NCBI GenBank assembly: GCA_934320655.1
Contig: CAKRFN010000003.1
Location: forward strand, 1-64,000
Length of the DNA stretch: 64,000 nt
Source of the DNA: an uncultured Eubacterium sp.
GTDB lineage: Bacteria > Bacillota > Clostridia > Lachnospirales > Lachnospiraceae
Reading direction: 5' to 3'
Shown: piece after piece, positions 16,483 to 23,876 of the stretch
Layout of the letters: every line of letters begins with the position of its first letter
How positions within the stretch are numbered: the first letter of the stretch is position 1
Position numbers and translations under genes: made by a program
The notes under the pieces: generated by a model
The model's input: only the letters and a program-made list of their open reading frames with translations
What the model was told of the DNA's origin: nothing
The model's database searches: none

Positions 16483-17592
16483 TTACTGCAGTAATGATAA
16501 TGCACCCTGCGTAGACTGATTTGCCTGAGCCAGCATAGACTGTCCTGCCTGAGCAAGAATGTTGTTCTTGCTGTACTCAACCATTTCAGAAGCGATGTCT
16601 GTATCACGGATACGAGACTCTGCTGACTGGGTATTCTCAGATACGTTATCCAAGTTCGCGATGGTATGCTCTAATCTGTTCTGTAATGCACCGAGTGCTG
16701 ATCTCTGGCTAGAAACGTTGTTGATTGCGTTCTGAACCATTGTGATTGTAGCCTGTGCCTTATTGTAGTTATCTACATTCGGAGCACTAACAGTCTCTCC
16801 CTTTGTACCAGCTACTTTGAAAATCTGTGCTGCACTCATTGCAATCTTCTTAGCCTCTGCACGCGCATCAGCTGAAGCAGTGAAATTACGTCCACCAACA
16901 GTAAATCCTGAGTAAGTTGTTCCGTTGAGAGACTTGAATGTTGTCTTTGTCAGAACAGTATTCTTGCAAGCCTTTGCTCCGATAGATCCTCTGATTACAC
17001 CAGAAGTCGTTGCCTTTGTCTTATCAATAGCCTCATTTGTTGTGAAGTAAGAAGCTGTACCGCAAACTGTGGTCTCTTTCAAACCAATCGCTCTTGCATT
17101 CATGGCTGCGATATTGATTGTGATCTTCTGGCTCTCGTTTGCACCTACCTGAAGGTTTCTTCCTACAAAACCACCGTCCAGCAAACTCTGCTTATTGAAC
17201 TGCGTGGTCTGGGAAATACGATCGATTTCCTCAGTCAATGCTGATAACTCCTGATTGATCGCATCACGGTCGATAGACTGGTTGGTGTCATTTGCACCCT
17301 GTACTGCCAGCTCGTTCATACGCTGCAAGATAGAGTGTGTCTCATTTAATGCACCTTCAGCAGTCTGGATCAAAGATACACCATCCTGAGCGTTTGTAGA
17401 TGCCTTATTCAATCCACGGATCTGGCTTCTCATCTTCTCAGAAATCTTTAAACCTGCTGCGTCATCGCCTGCGCGGTTGATCTTGTAACCAGAAGATAAC
17501 TTCTCAGATGATTTTGCCTGTGAGCTTGTGGTGATACCTAACTGACGGTTAGAGTTCATCGCTGTAAGATTGTGCTGTACTACCATTGCCAT
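16483..17592 (-). CDS. fliC: Flagellin, filament subunit
   Basis: A 369-residue flagellin. The N-terminal D0/D1 stretch (VVQHNLTAMNSNRQLG, then KLSSGYKINRAGDDAAGL) and the C-terminal stretch (SRIRDTDIASEMVEYSKNNI, ending SLLQ) are the conserved export and polymerisation segments. LQRMNELAVQGAN near residue 90 matches the region recognised by TLR5 in other flagellins. The central variable domain (about 165-270) is short and Ser/Thr-rich, as expected for O-glycosylation, and unusually holds two cysteines. The start is ATG at 17592, with AAGGAGG 8 bases upstream. The longer reading from 17646 has no such site. A sigma-28 promoter and a structured leader precede it, and a strong terminator follows. 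Confidence 0.96.
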   Translation of the reverse strand: MAMVVQHNLTAMNSNRQLGITTSSQAKSSEKLSSGYKINRAGDDAAGLKISEKMRSQIRGLNKASTNAQDGVSLIQTAEGALNETHSILQRMNELAVQGANDTNQSIDRDAINQELSALTEEIDRISQTTQFNKQSLLDGGFVGRNLQVGANESQKITINIAAMNARAIGLKETTVCGTASYFTTNEAIDKTKATTSGVIRGSIGAKACKNTVLTKTTFKSLNGTTYSGFTVGGRNFTASADARAEAKKIAMSAAQIFKVAGTKGETVSAPNVDNYNKAQATITMVQNAINNVSSQRSALGALQNRLEHTIANLDNVSENTQSAESRIRDTDIASEMVEYSKNNILAQAGQSMLAQANQSTQGALSLLQ

Positions 17593-17714
17593 AATATATT
17601 CCTCCTTGAATTTGATGCATCTTCCATGATGCATATGATTTAGCATTTTCCCACCCTATCAGTCCCTAGGATAACTGATAGTTCGGGAAAATAACAACGT
17701 TCTTTGTTGTTACA
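17593..17714 (-). promoter_or_regulatory. Structured flagellin 5' leader with likely CsrA site
   Basis: Three perfect inverted repeats occupy the ~120-base untranslated leader: TAACAAC/GTTGTTA at the expected 5' end (17692-17712), CTATCAGT/ACTGATAG (17656-17681), and ATGCATC/GATGCAT with loop ATGGAA (17615-17634) about 10 bases before the ribosome-binding site. GGA in a hairpin loop just ahead of a GGA-containing Shine-Dalgarno is the hallmark of CsrA-controlled leaders such as Bacillus hag. csrA and its antagonist fliW are encoded at 23190-23857. The regulation is inferred; the repeats are seen directly. Confidence 0.65.
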
Positions 17715-17720
17715 CTTACT

Positions 17721-17747
17721 ATATCGGTACATGATTTTGAAACTTTA
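17721..17747 (-). promoter_or_regulatory. Sigma-28 (FliA/SigD) promoter of flagellin
   Basis: On the minus strand TAAA (17744-17747) is followed 15 bases later by ACCGATAT (17720-17727 region). This is one base from the consensus TAAA-N15-GCCGATAA. Two further flagellar units in the window carry the same element. Confidence 0.9.
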
Positions 17748-17766
17748 GTACTTTTTTTAATTTCTT

Positions 17767-18591
17767 TTAAAAATTCTCAGTAATCTTTGCTTCAAAGGCA
17801 TCTATATCCGGTGCCTCTACCGCTATTCGCAGCCACTGTTCCAGGATTTCAGCTTTTGTCTGCTTCTGTATCTCCTCTTCCAATTTTTCTGATATTTTCC
17901 CTTTTAGCAACAGCACTGTTCGCAGAGAAGCTAGCTGACCTTCCTGTCTGCCCTCTGCACGACCTTCCAGCCTGCCCTCTGCTCGGCCTTCCCGTCTGCC
18001 CTTTTCTTCGCTCTCTTCCATCTCTTTTGCTATGATTGCCCCTACCTTCGTCATACTCAAACACCTCCTGATCTCATTCGCCAGCTTCTTGTCGATTATT
18101 TTATCTGAAAAACTCAATATCCCTGCCAATGCCATCTCCTGCATTGTTTCATCTTCTATTTCCTTTGCGAGAAGCACTGCTTCCTGCGCTGCAGTTCTCT
18201 GATTTTGTTTTCCCTTATAGGTTAGTGGAAGTACAATCAATTCCATCAGATCTCGTTCATCCAACATCTGCCTTTCCTGTATTTTCTTCCAGATACGCGC
18301 TTTTACTTCTTCTGATGCGATCTCTAACAAAAATGCTTCTGTCGTGGATATTGTGATATCTCCTGCAGTTAGTGCATCTTGTGTCTGCGATCTTGTTACA
18401 TCTGCTGTGTAGATAATGATGATCCTGACCTGTGCCGAAGATATATCTATTCCCTCTTTTTGCAATCTGCGTAACAGCCGCAGGGCATAGCCTCCATATT
18501 TGATCTTATTCGCAATCCGGTAATCACTCTCATAGTCCAGTATTGCATAGCTGCCGTCCTCTAGCAAAAATAAAGTCTCTCTGCCAGACAT
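17767..18591 (-). CDS. Rpn-family (PD-(D/E)XK-like) protein, 5'-truncated duplicate
   Basis: A 274-residue near-copy of the protein encoded immediately upstream at 18619-19584. From LFLLEDGSYAILDYESDY onward the two are almost identical, but this copy lacks the first ~64 residues and begins with an unrelated MSGRET start that has no clear ribosome-binding site. It also carries extra EGRAEGR-type repeat units (near residue 205) between the helical region and the conserved tail. The Rpn family comprises putative recombination-promoting nucleases with transposase-like behaviour. The missing N-terminus suggests a damaged, possibly untranslated copy. It lies between the flagellin promoter and the intact copy. 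Confidence 0.6.
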   Translation of the reverse strand: MSGRETLFLLEDGSYAILDYESDYRIANKIKYGGYALRLLRRLQKEGIDISSAQVRIIIIYTADVTRSQTQDALTAGDITISTTEAFLLEIASEEVKARIWKKIQERQMLDERDLMELIVLPLTYKGKQNQRTAAQEAVLLAKEIEDETMQEMALAGILSFSDKIIDKKLANEIRRCLSMTKVGAIIAKEMEESEEKGRREGRAEGRLEGRAEGRQEGQLASLRTVLLLKGKISEKLEEEIQKQTKAEILEQWLRIAVEAPDIDAFEAKITENF

Positions 18592-19397
18592 TATATTTCA
18601 AGCAAAAATCGCAGTTTTTTAATTCGTCCCAGCCATAATTTTCGCTTCAAAGGCATCTACATCCGGTGCCTCCACCGCTATTCGCAGCCACTGTTCCAGA
18701 ATTTCAGCTTTTGTCTGCTTCTGTATCTCCTCTTCCAATTTTTCTGATATTTTCCCTTTTAGCAACAGCACTGTTCGCAGAGAAGCTAGTTGACCCTCTG
18801 CTCGGCCTTCCTGTCTGCCCTTTTCCTCGCTCTCTTCCATCTCTTTCGCTATGATTGCTCCTACCTTCGTCATACTCAGACACCTCCTGATCTCATTTGC
18901 CAGCTTCTTGTCAATTATTTTATCTGAAAAACTCAATATCCCTGCCAATGCCATCTCCTGCATTGTTTCATCTTCTATTTCCTTTGCGAGAAGCACTGCT
19001 TCCTGCGCTGCAGTTCTCTGATTTTGTTTTCCCTTATAGGTTAGTGGAAGTACAATCAATTCCATCAGATCTCGTTCATCCAACATCTGCCTTTCCTGTA
19101 TTTTCTTCCAGATACGCGCTTTTACTTCTTCTGATGCGATCTCTAACAAAAATGCTTCTGTCGTGGATATTGTGATATCTCCTGCAGTTAGTGCATCTTG
19201 TGTCTGCGATCTTGTTACATCTGCTGTGTAGATAATGATGATCCTGACCTGTGCCGAAGATATATCTATTCCCTCTTTTTGCAATCTGCGCAACAGCCGC
19301 AGGGCATAGCCTCCATATTTGATCTTATTCGCCATCCGGTAATCACTCTCATAGTCCAGTATTGCATAGCTGCCATCCTCTAATAGAAACAAGTTAT
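17786..19397. repeat. Direct tandem duplication of an Rpn gene body
   Basis: About 780 bases at 17786-18565 and about 760 bases at 18639-19397 are nearly identical by eye. They differ mainly at scattered bases and in the number of short repeat units coding for EGR-rich peptide near 17940-18000 and 18790-18825. Homology stops abruptly at the LFLLEDG codons on one side. The spacer between the copies is short and unrelated. Confidence 0.85.
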
Positions 19398-19584
19398 CCA
19401 TACGTTTTTCATTCGTTTCTATTGCTGGTAAATTTGTAGGTCGCACATCCACGATCTTCGGCACATGGATTCCATACACCGACAACGACCGGTTTTTCAT
19501 CGTTTCGCCAAACCACTTTGATACGACATCTTTATTCTGTGCCGTGATTCCGTGTGTTCTATGTCCACTTTTTCTTTTGCCCAT
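18619..19584 (-). CDS. Rpn-family putative nuclease/transposase (PD-(D/E)XK), intact copy
   Basis: A 321-residue protein of the Rpn/PDDEXK transposase-associated type. The N-terminal half has the pattern of this fold (DVRPTNLPAIE, then DGSYAILDYESDY). A helical region follows (WKKIQERQMLDERDLMELIV). Near residue 255 is the charged EGRQEGRAEGQ stretch typical of these proteins, with a conserved C-terminal helix after it. A good AGGAGG lies just before the ATG at 19584. It is flanked by flagellar genes, which it likely invaded. The family is linked to DNA cleavage and recombination, but whether this member is active cannot be read from sequence. Confidence 0.72.
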   Translation of the reverse strand: MGKRKSGHRTHGITAQNKDVVSKWFGETMKNRSLSVYGIHVPKIVDVRPTNLPAIETNEKRMDNLFLLEDGSYAILDYESDYRMANKIKYGGYALRLLRRLQKEGIDISSAQVRIIIIYTADVTRSQTQDALTAGDITISTTEAFLLEIASEEVKARIWKKIQERQMLDERDLMELIVLPLTYKGKQNQRTAAQEAVLLAKEIEDETMQEMALAGILSFSDKIIDKKLANEIRRCLSMTKVGAIIAKEMEESEEKGRQEGRAEGQLASLRTVLLLKGKISEKLEEEIQKQTKAEILEQWLRIAVEAPDVDAFEAKIMAGTN

Positions 19585-19833
19585 TCACATTCCTCCTTTT
19601 GTGCAGGAGTGCCACGGGCATATCATCCACATCTCCTGCTTATTCATTTGTTATTGGATTATAAGCAAGAGTTGTTTCTTTTCGATAAATAATATAGATA
19701 TCTGTGATATCTTCTCTGATATCACGTATGCAAGACATCCGAAGATGATTAATGTTAAGAAGTCACCTTTTGCTTGTGTTTACTTTAACATGATTTTTCT
19801 GTATTGTCCATATCATCAGTTCAAAGTCACTGC

Positions 19834-19872
19834 AAAAAGGCGGCAAACAAGTAAGATACCTTGTTTACCGCC
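19834..19872 (-). terminator. Terminator of the flaG-fliD-fliS unit
   Basis: On the minus strand GGCGGTAAACAAG pairs with CTTGTTTGCCGCC (one mismatch) around an 8-base loop and is followed by TTTTT. It starts 9 bases after the stop of the last gene. The 250 bases between it and the Rpn gene hold no feature I can support. Confidence 0.88.
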
Positions 19873-19880
19873 AATTATTT

Positions 19881-20366
19881 TTATTTTCGATTGTCCAGAA
19901 ACGCTGCCTCTCCGGGTTTCTGGCGCATCATGCTCTTGTAATAGCTGCTCACCATTTTCTGGTTTGCCTTCATCTCGCGCACTTTGCTCTTTACGGTGGC
20001 AAATTTGCGCTGTGCAAGCTCATAATTGCGCTGCTCCTCTGTCCGGATCGAAGCATCCTGTACCATGATCTGGCGGATCAGTTCACGCATCTGCGAAAGC
20101 TGATCTTCATACAACTGATGGTCGCGCTGCATCAGATCCTTGATGTGCGCATAGACTTCGTCAAATCCTGCATCCAATGCCACGATCTGCTGTACGAGAT
20201 CATCCTTATCCCGCACGTTCAGATCGAACGCATCCGGTGTCATATCTTCATCCAGCAGCAGCTCGCGCTGCTCTTTGCTCAGAATCGCTATGCGGTTCAA
20301 CAGCACCAGTTTTTTTTGCAGACTCCGGATGAGGACATCCAAATACTCTCTTTCCTCCATATTCAC
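19881..20366 (-). CDS. Flagellar chaperone-like helical protein (FliT/FlgN-like)
   Basis: A 161-residue, nearly all-helical protein that starts MNMEEREYLDVLIRSLQKKL and has coiled-coil-like heptads throughout (KFATVKSKVREMKANQK). There is no signal peptide. It follows fliS by 9 bases, the position where many flagellar operons keep a FliT- or FlgN-type export chaperone for the filament cap or hook-associated proteins. Sequence identity to FliT is not obvious, so the function rests on place and fold. It ends its operon just before a strong terminator. Confidence 0.6.
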   Translation of the reverse strand: MNMEEREYLDVLIRSLQKKLVLLNRIAILSKEQRELLLDEDMTPDAFDLNVRDKDDLVQQIVALDAGFDEVYAHIKDLMQRDHQLYEDQLSQMRELIRQIMVQDASIRTEEQRNYELAQRKFATVKSKVREMKANQKMVSSYYKSMMRQKPGEAAFLDNRK

Positions 20367-20375
20367 TCCGATCTG

Positions 20376-20771
20376 TCAGGATATTGCTGACTGCGACGGT
20401 GAAGTATGTGCTGTGCGCATAACCTCTTTCCATGTATCACGCATACCGCGCAGATGCTCGAGCACTTCGTTCAGGATCTCCGGATCTTTCTTCAGATTCG
20501 CCTGAACCAGCCGGTCATATACATACTCGTATACATTCTGAAAATCCTGTGCCACAGGGTACTTATGATCCAGCGTCGCCATGAATTCCTCAATGATCGC
20601 CTCGGTTTTTTTGATGTTCGTATGAGCACCCTGTATATCCTTTTTCTCAATACACATGATCGCCATATTGCAGAACTTGATTGCCCCGTCATAGAGCATC
20701 AGCGTCAGTTCTGCCTTGGATGCCGTCATGATCTTACTGCGCATGTACTGATTGTAACCATTGTTTACCAT
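20376..20771 (-). CDS. fliS: Flagellin export chaperone FliS
   Basis: A 131-residue FliS. NNGYNQYMRSKIMTASKAEL at the N-terminus and LTLMLYDGAIKFCNMAI near residue 24 are the classic FliS signature. The rest is helical, with a VYEYVYDRLVQANLKKD stretch near 83. FliS binds the C-terminal disordered end of flagellin, prevents premature polymerisation and in Firmicutes also ties into FliW/CsrA control. It sits between fliD and the chaperone-like gene in the sigma-28 unit that begins at flaG. Confidence 0.95.
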   Translation of the reverse strand: MVNNGYNQYMRSKIMTASKAELTLMLYDGAIKFCNMAIMCIEKKDIQGAHTNIKKTEAIIEEFMATLDHKYPVAQDFQNVYEYVYDRLVQANLKKDPEILNEVLEHLRGMRDTWKEVMRTAHTSPSQSAIS

Positions 20772-20840
20772 CGTTGTTCCTCCAAATATCCATTCCAGTA
20801 CCTATTCCGGTATCTGCTCCAATTCCAGACCCTTTTCGAC

Positions 20841-22589
20841 TTATGATCCTAACAAGCCTGATAATGAGGACTGCTGGCTCTGCAAAGATGCCAGTGCAGA
20901 CTCCATCGCTGCAAATTTCTTATAATACTGATCCTCGATATCCTGTACCTTCTGATCCCAGTCTGAGATCTTGGTCGTGTAACTTCTGTATTCCGTATCC
21001 AGCTGCTTGTCATTATAAAAGCTGCCGTAGCTGCGGAGTGTGGTACTCGTCATCTGCTGTCCAAGACTGTCATACAGATCATTACTGATCTTTTTGAAAA
21101 ACTCAGTCACGGCTTCAGGATCTTCGATGATCGCTGCCATCAGCTTATCGGTATTGGATGAAGTTGCATCATCGTCTGCATCACCATCGATATGATAAGC
21201 GTTCTGCTCATTTTCGTCCGCATTCATGATGCCGAGCGTCTTGATACCAAAGCTGGAAAGTGCATAAGTCTTTCCATTGATCTCGTAGGTTTTGGACATC
21301 GCGCTTGTCATAACGCTCATCAGCGTGCTAAGCGTAGAATCCCTGCGCAGGATCGCACCCTTGCCCTTTGCTTCCCACTTTTCGATCTCGGTATCGCTCA
21401 TCGCGTCCTTTTCATCCTCTGTCAGAGGCTCGTAATCGCTCGCGCTCTCTGCATTATACGACTTGGTCATAGAATTGATCAAGTCATTGTAGTCAGATAA
21501 AAAGTCCTTAATCTTATCATAAATACCCTGATTATCGGTTGTGGTCGTGACTGTGAGCACTTCACCGTCATCCGTCGTTGCCAGTGCATCAATCGTCAGT
21601 CCGTTAATACTGAATGAGTTACTCTTTGATGTGAATTCCGCACCATTGAGCTTGATCTTTGCATCCTGTCCGTGAATACGAACCGCATCATCTTTTTTAT
21701 TGTAGCCCATCTCCTCATCAGTCTTATTCTGCGCTTCTTTTGCATAAGCTGCAAAATCAGCAAATTCCTTGATAATCGAACTCTTGGTCAGATTATCATT
21801 TGCTGCCTGATACTGTTTTGCAAAGCTTGCCACCAGGCGGTCGGTATCTGCATCACTCTTTCCATAAGACTCCAATAAGCTGGCAATGTCTGTGCTATCC
21901 ATATCGCCGTAAGCAGCCGCATAATCCGCATAAGTCTTATCTCCGGCAGTCGTATCCGGAGCAACATTCAGTCCGAGCTTGCTGAGCGCAGTCGTTCCGT
22001 TTGCATTGAGCGCTGTGATCGTGAAGTCCGCATCTGCACCACTCTCAGTAGAGCTGACAAAAATACGTCCGTTTGTAGCATCAAAATTCGCTTTCACGCC
22101 GGCATCATTCAGTTTGGAGATTACCTCACTGACCTTGGTCGTTCCTGTGATCGTGATCTGCTTTCCATTGACGGAAATATCACCTTCGCCGCCCATGCCC
22201 AGCTCGCTCATGGTCGTTCCGGCTTCTACTGCCGTACCATCCAGCTTGGATACCTTGGCACCAGTCAGATAACCGCTCTTTGCAAGCTGCTTGATCTCCA
22301 AGGTCTGTGTACCGTTGACTGCGTTGTTGCCTGCCGTGATCGATGCCTTTGACGCATTCGATACGGATGTCGTTTTCAAGCTGTACCCAGATGAAAAACG
22401 CATCTTATCCAGTCCGGTTCTAAAACTGTAGGTCTTAGAGCTCATGGACTTCCATGCTTCCTGTTTCCATGCAACCTTGCCCTGTGCTTTCTCAAATTTT
22501 GTTCCTTTTTGTTTATAAGCGGATACCAGCTCGGAAACAAGCGCTTCCGTATCCAGTCCCGAATTCATTCCCGTGATTCTAATAGGCAT
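20841..22589 (-). CDS. fliD: Flagellar filament cap protein FliD (HAP2)
   Basis: A 582-residue FliD. The start MPIRITGMNSGLDTEALVSE and the helical N-terminal KTYSFRTGLDKM region are typical, as is the C-terminal helical end with YRSYTTKISDWDQKVQDIE. The middle is a variable region rich in Asp/Ala/Thr. FliD pentamers or hexamers cap the growing filament and help flagellin to fold. The gene lies 14 bases after flaG and 69 before fliS, all on one strand. Length is above the ~470 residues of enteric FliD, within the range seen for Firmicutes. Confidence 0.95.
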   Translation of the reverse strand: MPIRITGMNSGLDTEALVSELVSAYKQKGTKFEKAQGKVAWKQEAWKSMSSKTYSFRTGLDKMRFSSGYSLKTTSVSNASKASITAGNNAVNGTQTLEIKQLAKSGYLTGAKVSKLDGTAVEAGTTMSELGMGGEGDISVNGKQITITGTTKVSEVISKLNDAGVKANFDATNGRIFVSSTESGADADFTITALNANGTTALSKLGLNVAPDTTAGDKTYADYAAAYGDMDSTDIASLLESYGKSDADTDRLVASFAKQYQAANDNLTKSSIIKEFADFAAYAKEAQNKTDEEMGYNKKDDAVRIHGQDAKIKLNGAEFTSKSNSFSINGLTIDALATTDDGEVLTVTTTTDNQGIYDKIKDFLSDYNDLINSMTKSYNAESASDYEPLTEDEKDAMSDTEIEKWEAKGKGAILRRDSTLSTLMSVMTSAMSKTYEINGKTYALSSFGIKTLGIMNADENEQNAYHIDGDADDDATSSNTDKLMAAIIEDPEAVTEFFKKISNDLYDSLGQQMTSTTLRSYGSFYNDKQLDTEYRSYTTKISDWDQKVQDIEDQYYKKFAAMESALASLQSQQSSLSGLLGS

Positions 22590-22603
22590 ATCGTTACCTC
22601 CTT

Positions 22604-23014
22604 CTAGCGTTTCTCATCAACCATGAGTCCCGCCATCTCCCAAATTTTCTGAATCATATCCAGCGTTTCCTCCGCCGGATATTCTCTTTTCACTTCTTTT
22701 GTGTCCTTGTCTATAATCTTGATCGTGACGCGGTTCGTGCCCTCATGATATCCGAAAATCGCCTCTGTGCTGGCTGATTTACGGTTGATATCCTCAACTG
22801 CCTTTTTCAGCGAGCTGTCCGATACCTTTTCCGGAGCCGCATTTTTATCTGCCGCCTTGTCACTATCGTTTGCTGCTTTCTGATTCTGCTGTCCGACCGG
22901 AACCGCCCGTTCCGGCATCTGCACAGTAGCTTGTGCTACGCTCTGTGCTTTGTCGACTGATACCCCACTTCCTTGATATGATACAGCCGCATTTTGAATT
23001 GGTTCCATAGTCAT
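22604..23014 (-). CDS. flaG: FlaG family protein
   Basis: A 136-residue protein with a low-complexity, Ala/Gln/Lys/Asp-rich first half and a conserved C-terminal half (FGYHEGTNRVTIKIIDKDTK, then YPAEETLDMIQKIWEMAGL) that defines the FlaG family. FlaG proteins lie next to fliD and influence filament length in several bacteria; the mechanism is poorly known. I prefer ATG 23014, 8 bases after GGAGG, to a GTG three codons upstream. It is the first gene of the sigma-28 unit flaG-fliD-fliS-chaperone. Confidence 0.9.
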   Translation of the reverse strand: MTMEPIQNAAVSYQGSGVSVDKAQSVAQATVQMPERAVPVGQQNQKAANDSDKAADKNAAPEKVSDSSLKKAVEDINRKSASTEAIFGYHEGTNRVTIKIIDKDTKEVKREYPAEETLDMIQKIWEMAGLMVDEKR

Positions 23015-23112
23015 TTCCGCCACCTCCGTGTGATCTGATTGATATGTCTGGCAACATGCGAAGCAGCAGACCTGGCCATCATCTGCTGCTTTGGTTTGGG
23101 TTGTTACTTTCT

Positions 23113-23139
23113 ATATCGGCACAGAACCCGGAAACTTTA
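23113..23139 (-). promoter_or_regulatory. Sigma-28 promoter of flaG-fliD-fliS
   Basis: On the minus strand TAAA (23136-23139), then 15 bases, then GCCGATAT (23113-23120): one base from consensus. It lies about 100 bases upstream of flaG and just past csrA. The leader holds an AGCAGCAG/CTGCTGCT inverted repeat. Confidence 0.9.
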
Positions 23140-23160
23140 TACTTTTTTGGGATTTTCGTT

Positions 23161-23207
23161 TTGAAGCAGCCAGTGGCAGATTCCATAAATTACAAGAGCT
23201 GCTTCAA
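23161..23207 (-). repeat. Inverted repeat at the end of csrA
   Basis: TTGAAGCAGC (23198-23207, read on the minus strand) and GCTGCTTCAA (23161-23170) form a perfect 10-base inverted repeat that spans the csrA stop codon. No T-run follows, so it is at most a weak terminator. It may protect the csrA transcript end or limit read-through into flaG. Confidence 0.5.
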
Positions 23208-23405
23208 TGCCGCCAGATTCTCCACGCTGGCGGCTGCCTCATTTTCCTTCTGGATCTGCAGGTAAACCTCCTTGCGGTATACCGGCACCTGCTTGGGCGC
23301 TTTGATACCCAGCTTTACCTGATCTCCGCGGATCTCCAGTATCGTCACCTCAATATCATTGTTTAATACGAGAGATTCACCTTTTTTTCTGGTTAAAGCT
23401 AACAT
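23190..23405 (-). CDS. csrA: Carbon storage regulator CsrA, translational repressor
   Basis: A 71-residue CsrA. MLALTRKKGESLVLNNDIEVTI at the start, GDQVKLGIKAPKQVPVYRKEVY and the C-terminal helix are complete. CsrA dimers bind GGA motifs in mRNA leaders and block ribosome entry. In Firmicutes the main known target is the flagellin message, antagonised by FliW. The start overlaps the fliW stop by 7 bases. The flagellin leader in this window carries a hairpin-loop GGA just before its ribosome-binding site, which fits CsrA control. Confidence 0.96.
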   Translation of the reverse strand: MLALTRKKGESLVLNNDIEVTILEIRGDQVKLGIKAPKQVPVYRKEVYLQIQKENEAAASVENLAALKQLL

Positions 23406-23857
23406 ACCTTGCCCTCCTTTCTCTTTTTGAGGGTCTCATAGATCGGATGCTTTACCTGAAAATCATCCTCCACGATGATCTGTACTGCATTGTTGTTCGC
23501 CATGTTGATGACGATCGGCGCTTTCAGGTTTACACTCATCTGCTCGATCTGTGGAGGAACCGTGATCGTCACGAGCACATAGATCTGATCCGGAGCCAGT
23601 TCACCGACCGGAGCCAGATGCTCGTCATTAACGGTAGGGTTGTAGCTGTCCAGCACCAGATTCGGCTCTAACACAGGCATTGCAAACTCCGTCTCCTCCA
23701 TGGATTGGAGCCACATGATCGGCGAATCCGTATTGTCCACATCATGGATCAATGCAAATTTTTTCATAAACGGGAAACCTACGATTCCTTCCGGAAATAT
23801 GATCAGTTTCTCATCCGGTATCGTTACTGTTCCAAATAATCTGGTTTCTGCTGTCAT
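23399..23857 (-). CDS. fliW: Flagellar assembly factor FliW, CsrA antagonist
   Basis: A 152-residue FliW. TRLFGTVTIPDEKLIIFPEGI, the GFPFMKKFALIHD stretch and VLVTITVPPQIEQMSVNLKAP are standard. FliW binds either CsrA or cytoplasmic flagellin, releasing CsrA when flagellin is exported and thereby coupling flagellin synthesis to filament assembly. The gene overlaps csrA by 7 bases and follows flgL by 19, so the partners are made together. This three-part arrangement is well known in Bacillus and related genera. Confidence 0.95.
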   Translation of the reverse strand: MTAETRLFGTVTIPDEKLIIFPEGIVGFPFMKKFALIHDVDNTDSPIMWLQSMEETEFAMPVLEPNLVLDSYNPTVNDEHLAPVGELAPDQIYVLVTITVPPQIEQMSVNLKAPIVINMANNNAVQIIVEDDFQVKHPIYETLKKRKEGKVC

Positions 23858-23876
23858 AGCTGTTTTCCTCCAAATA

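Noticed and set aside
18790..18825. CRISPR-like short repeats in the Rpn genes
   Set aside because: Repeats are in frame, code for EGR-rich peptide and have no spacers.
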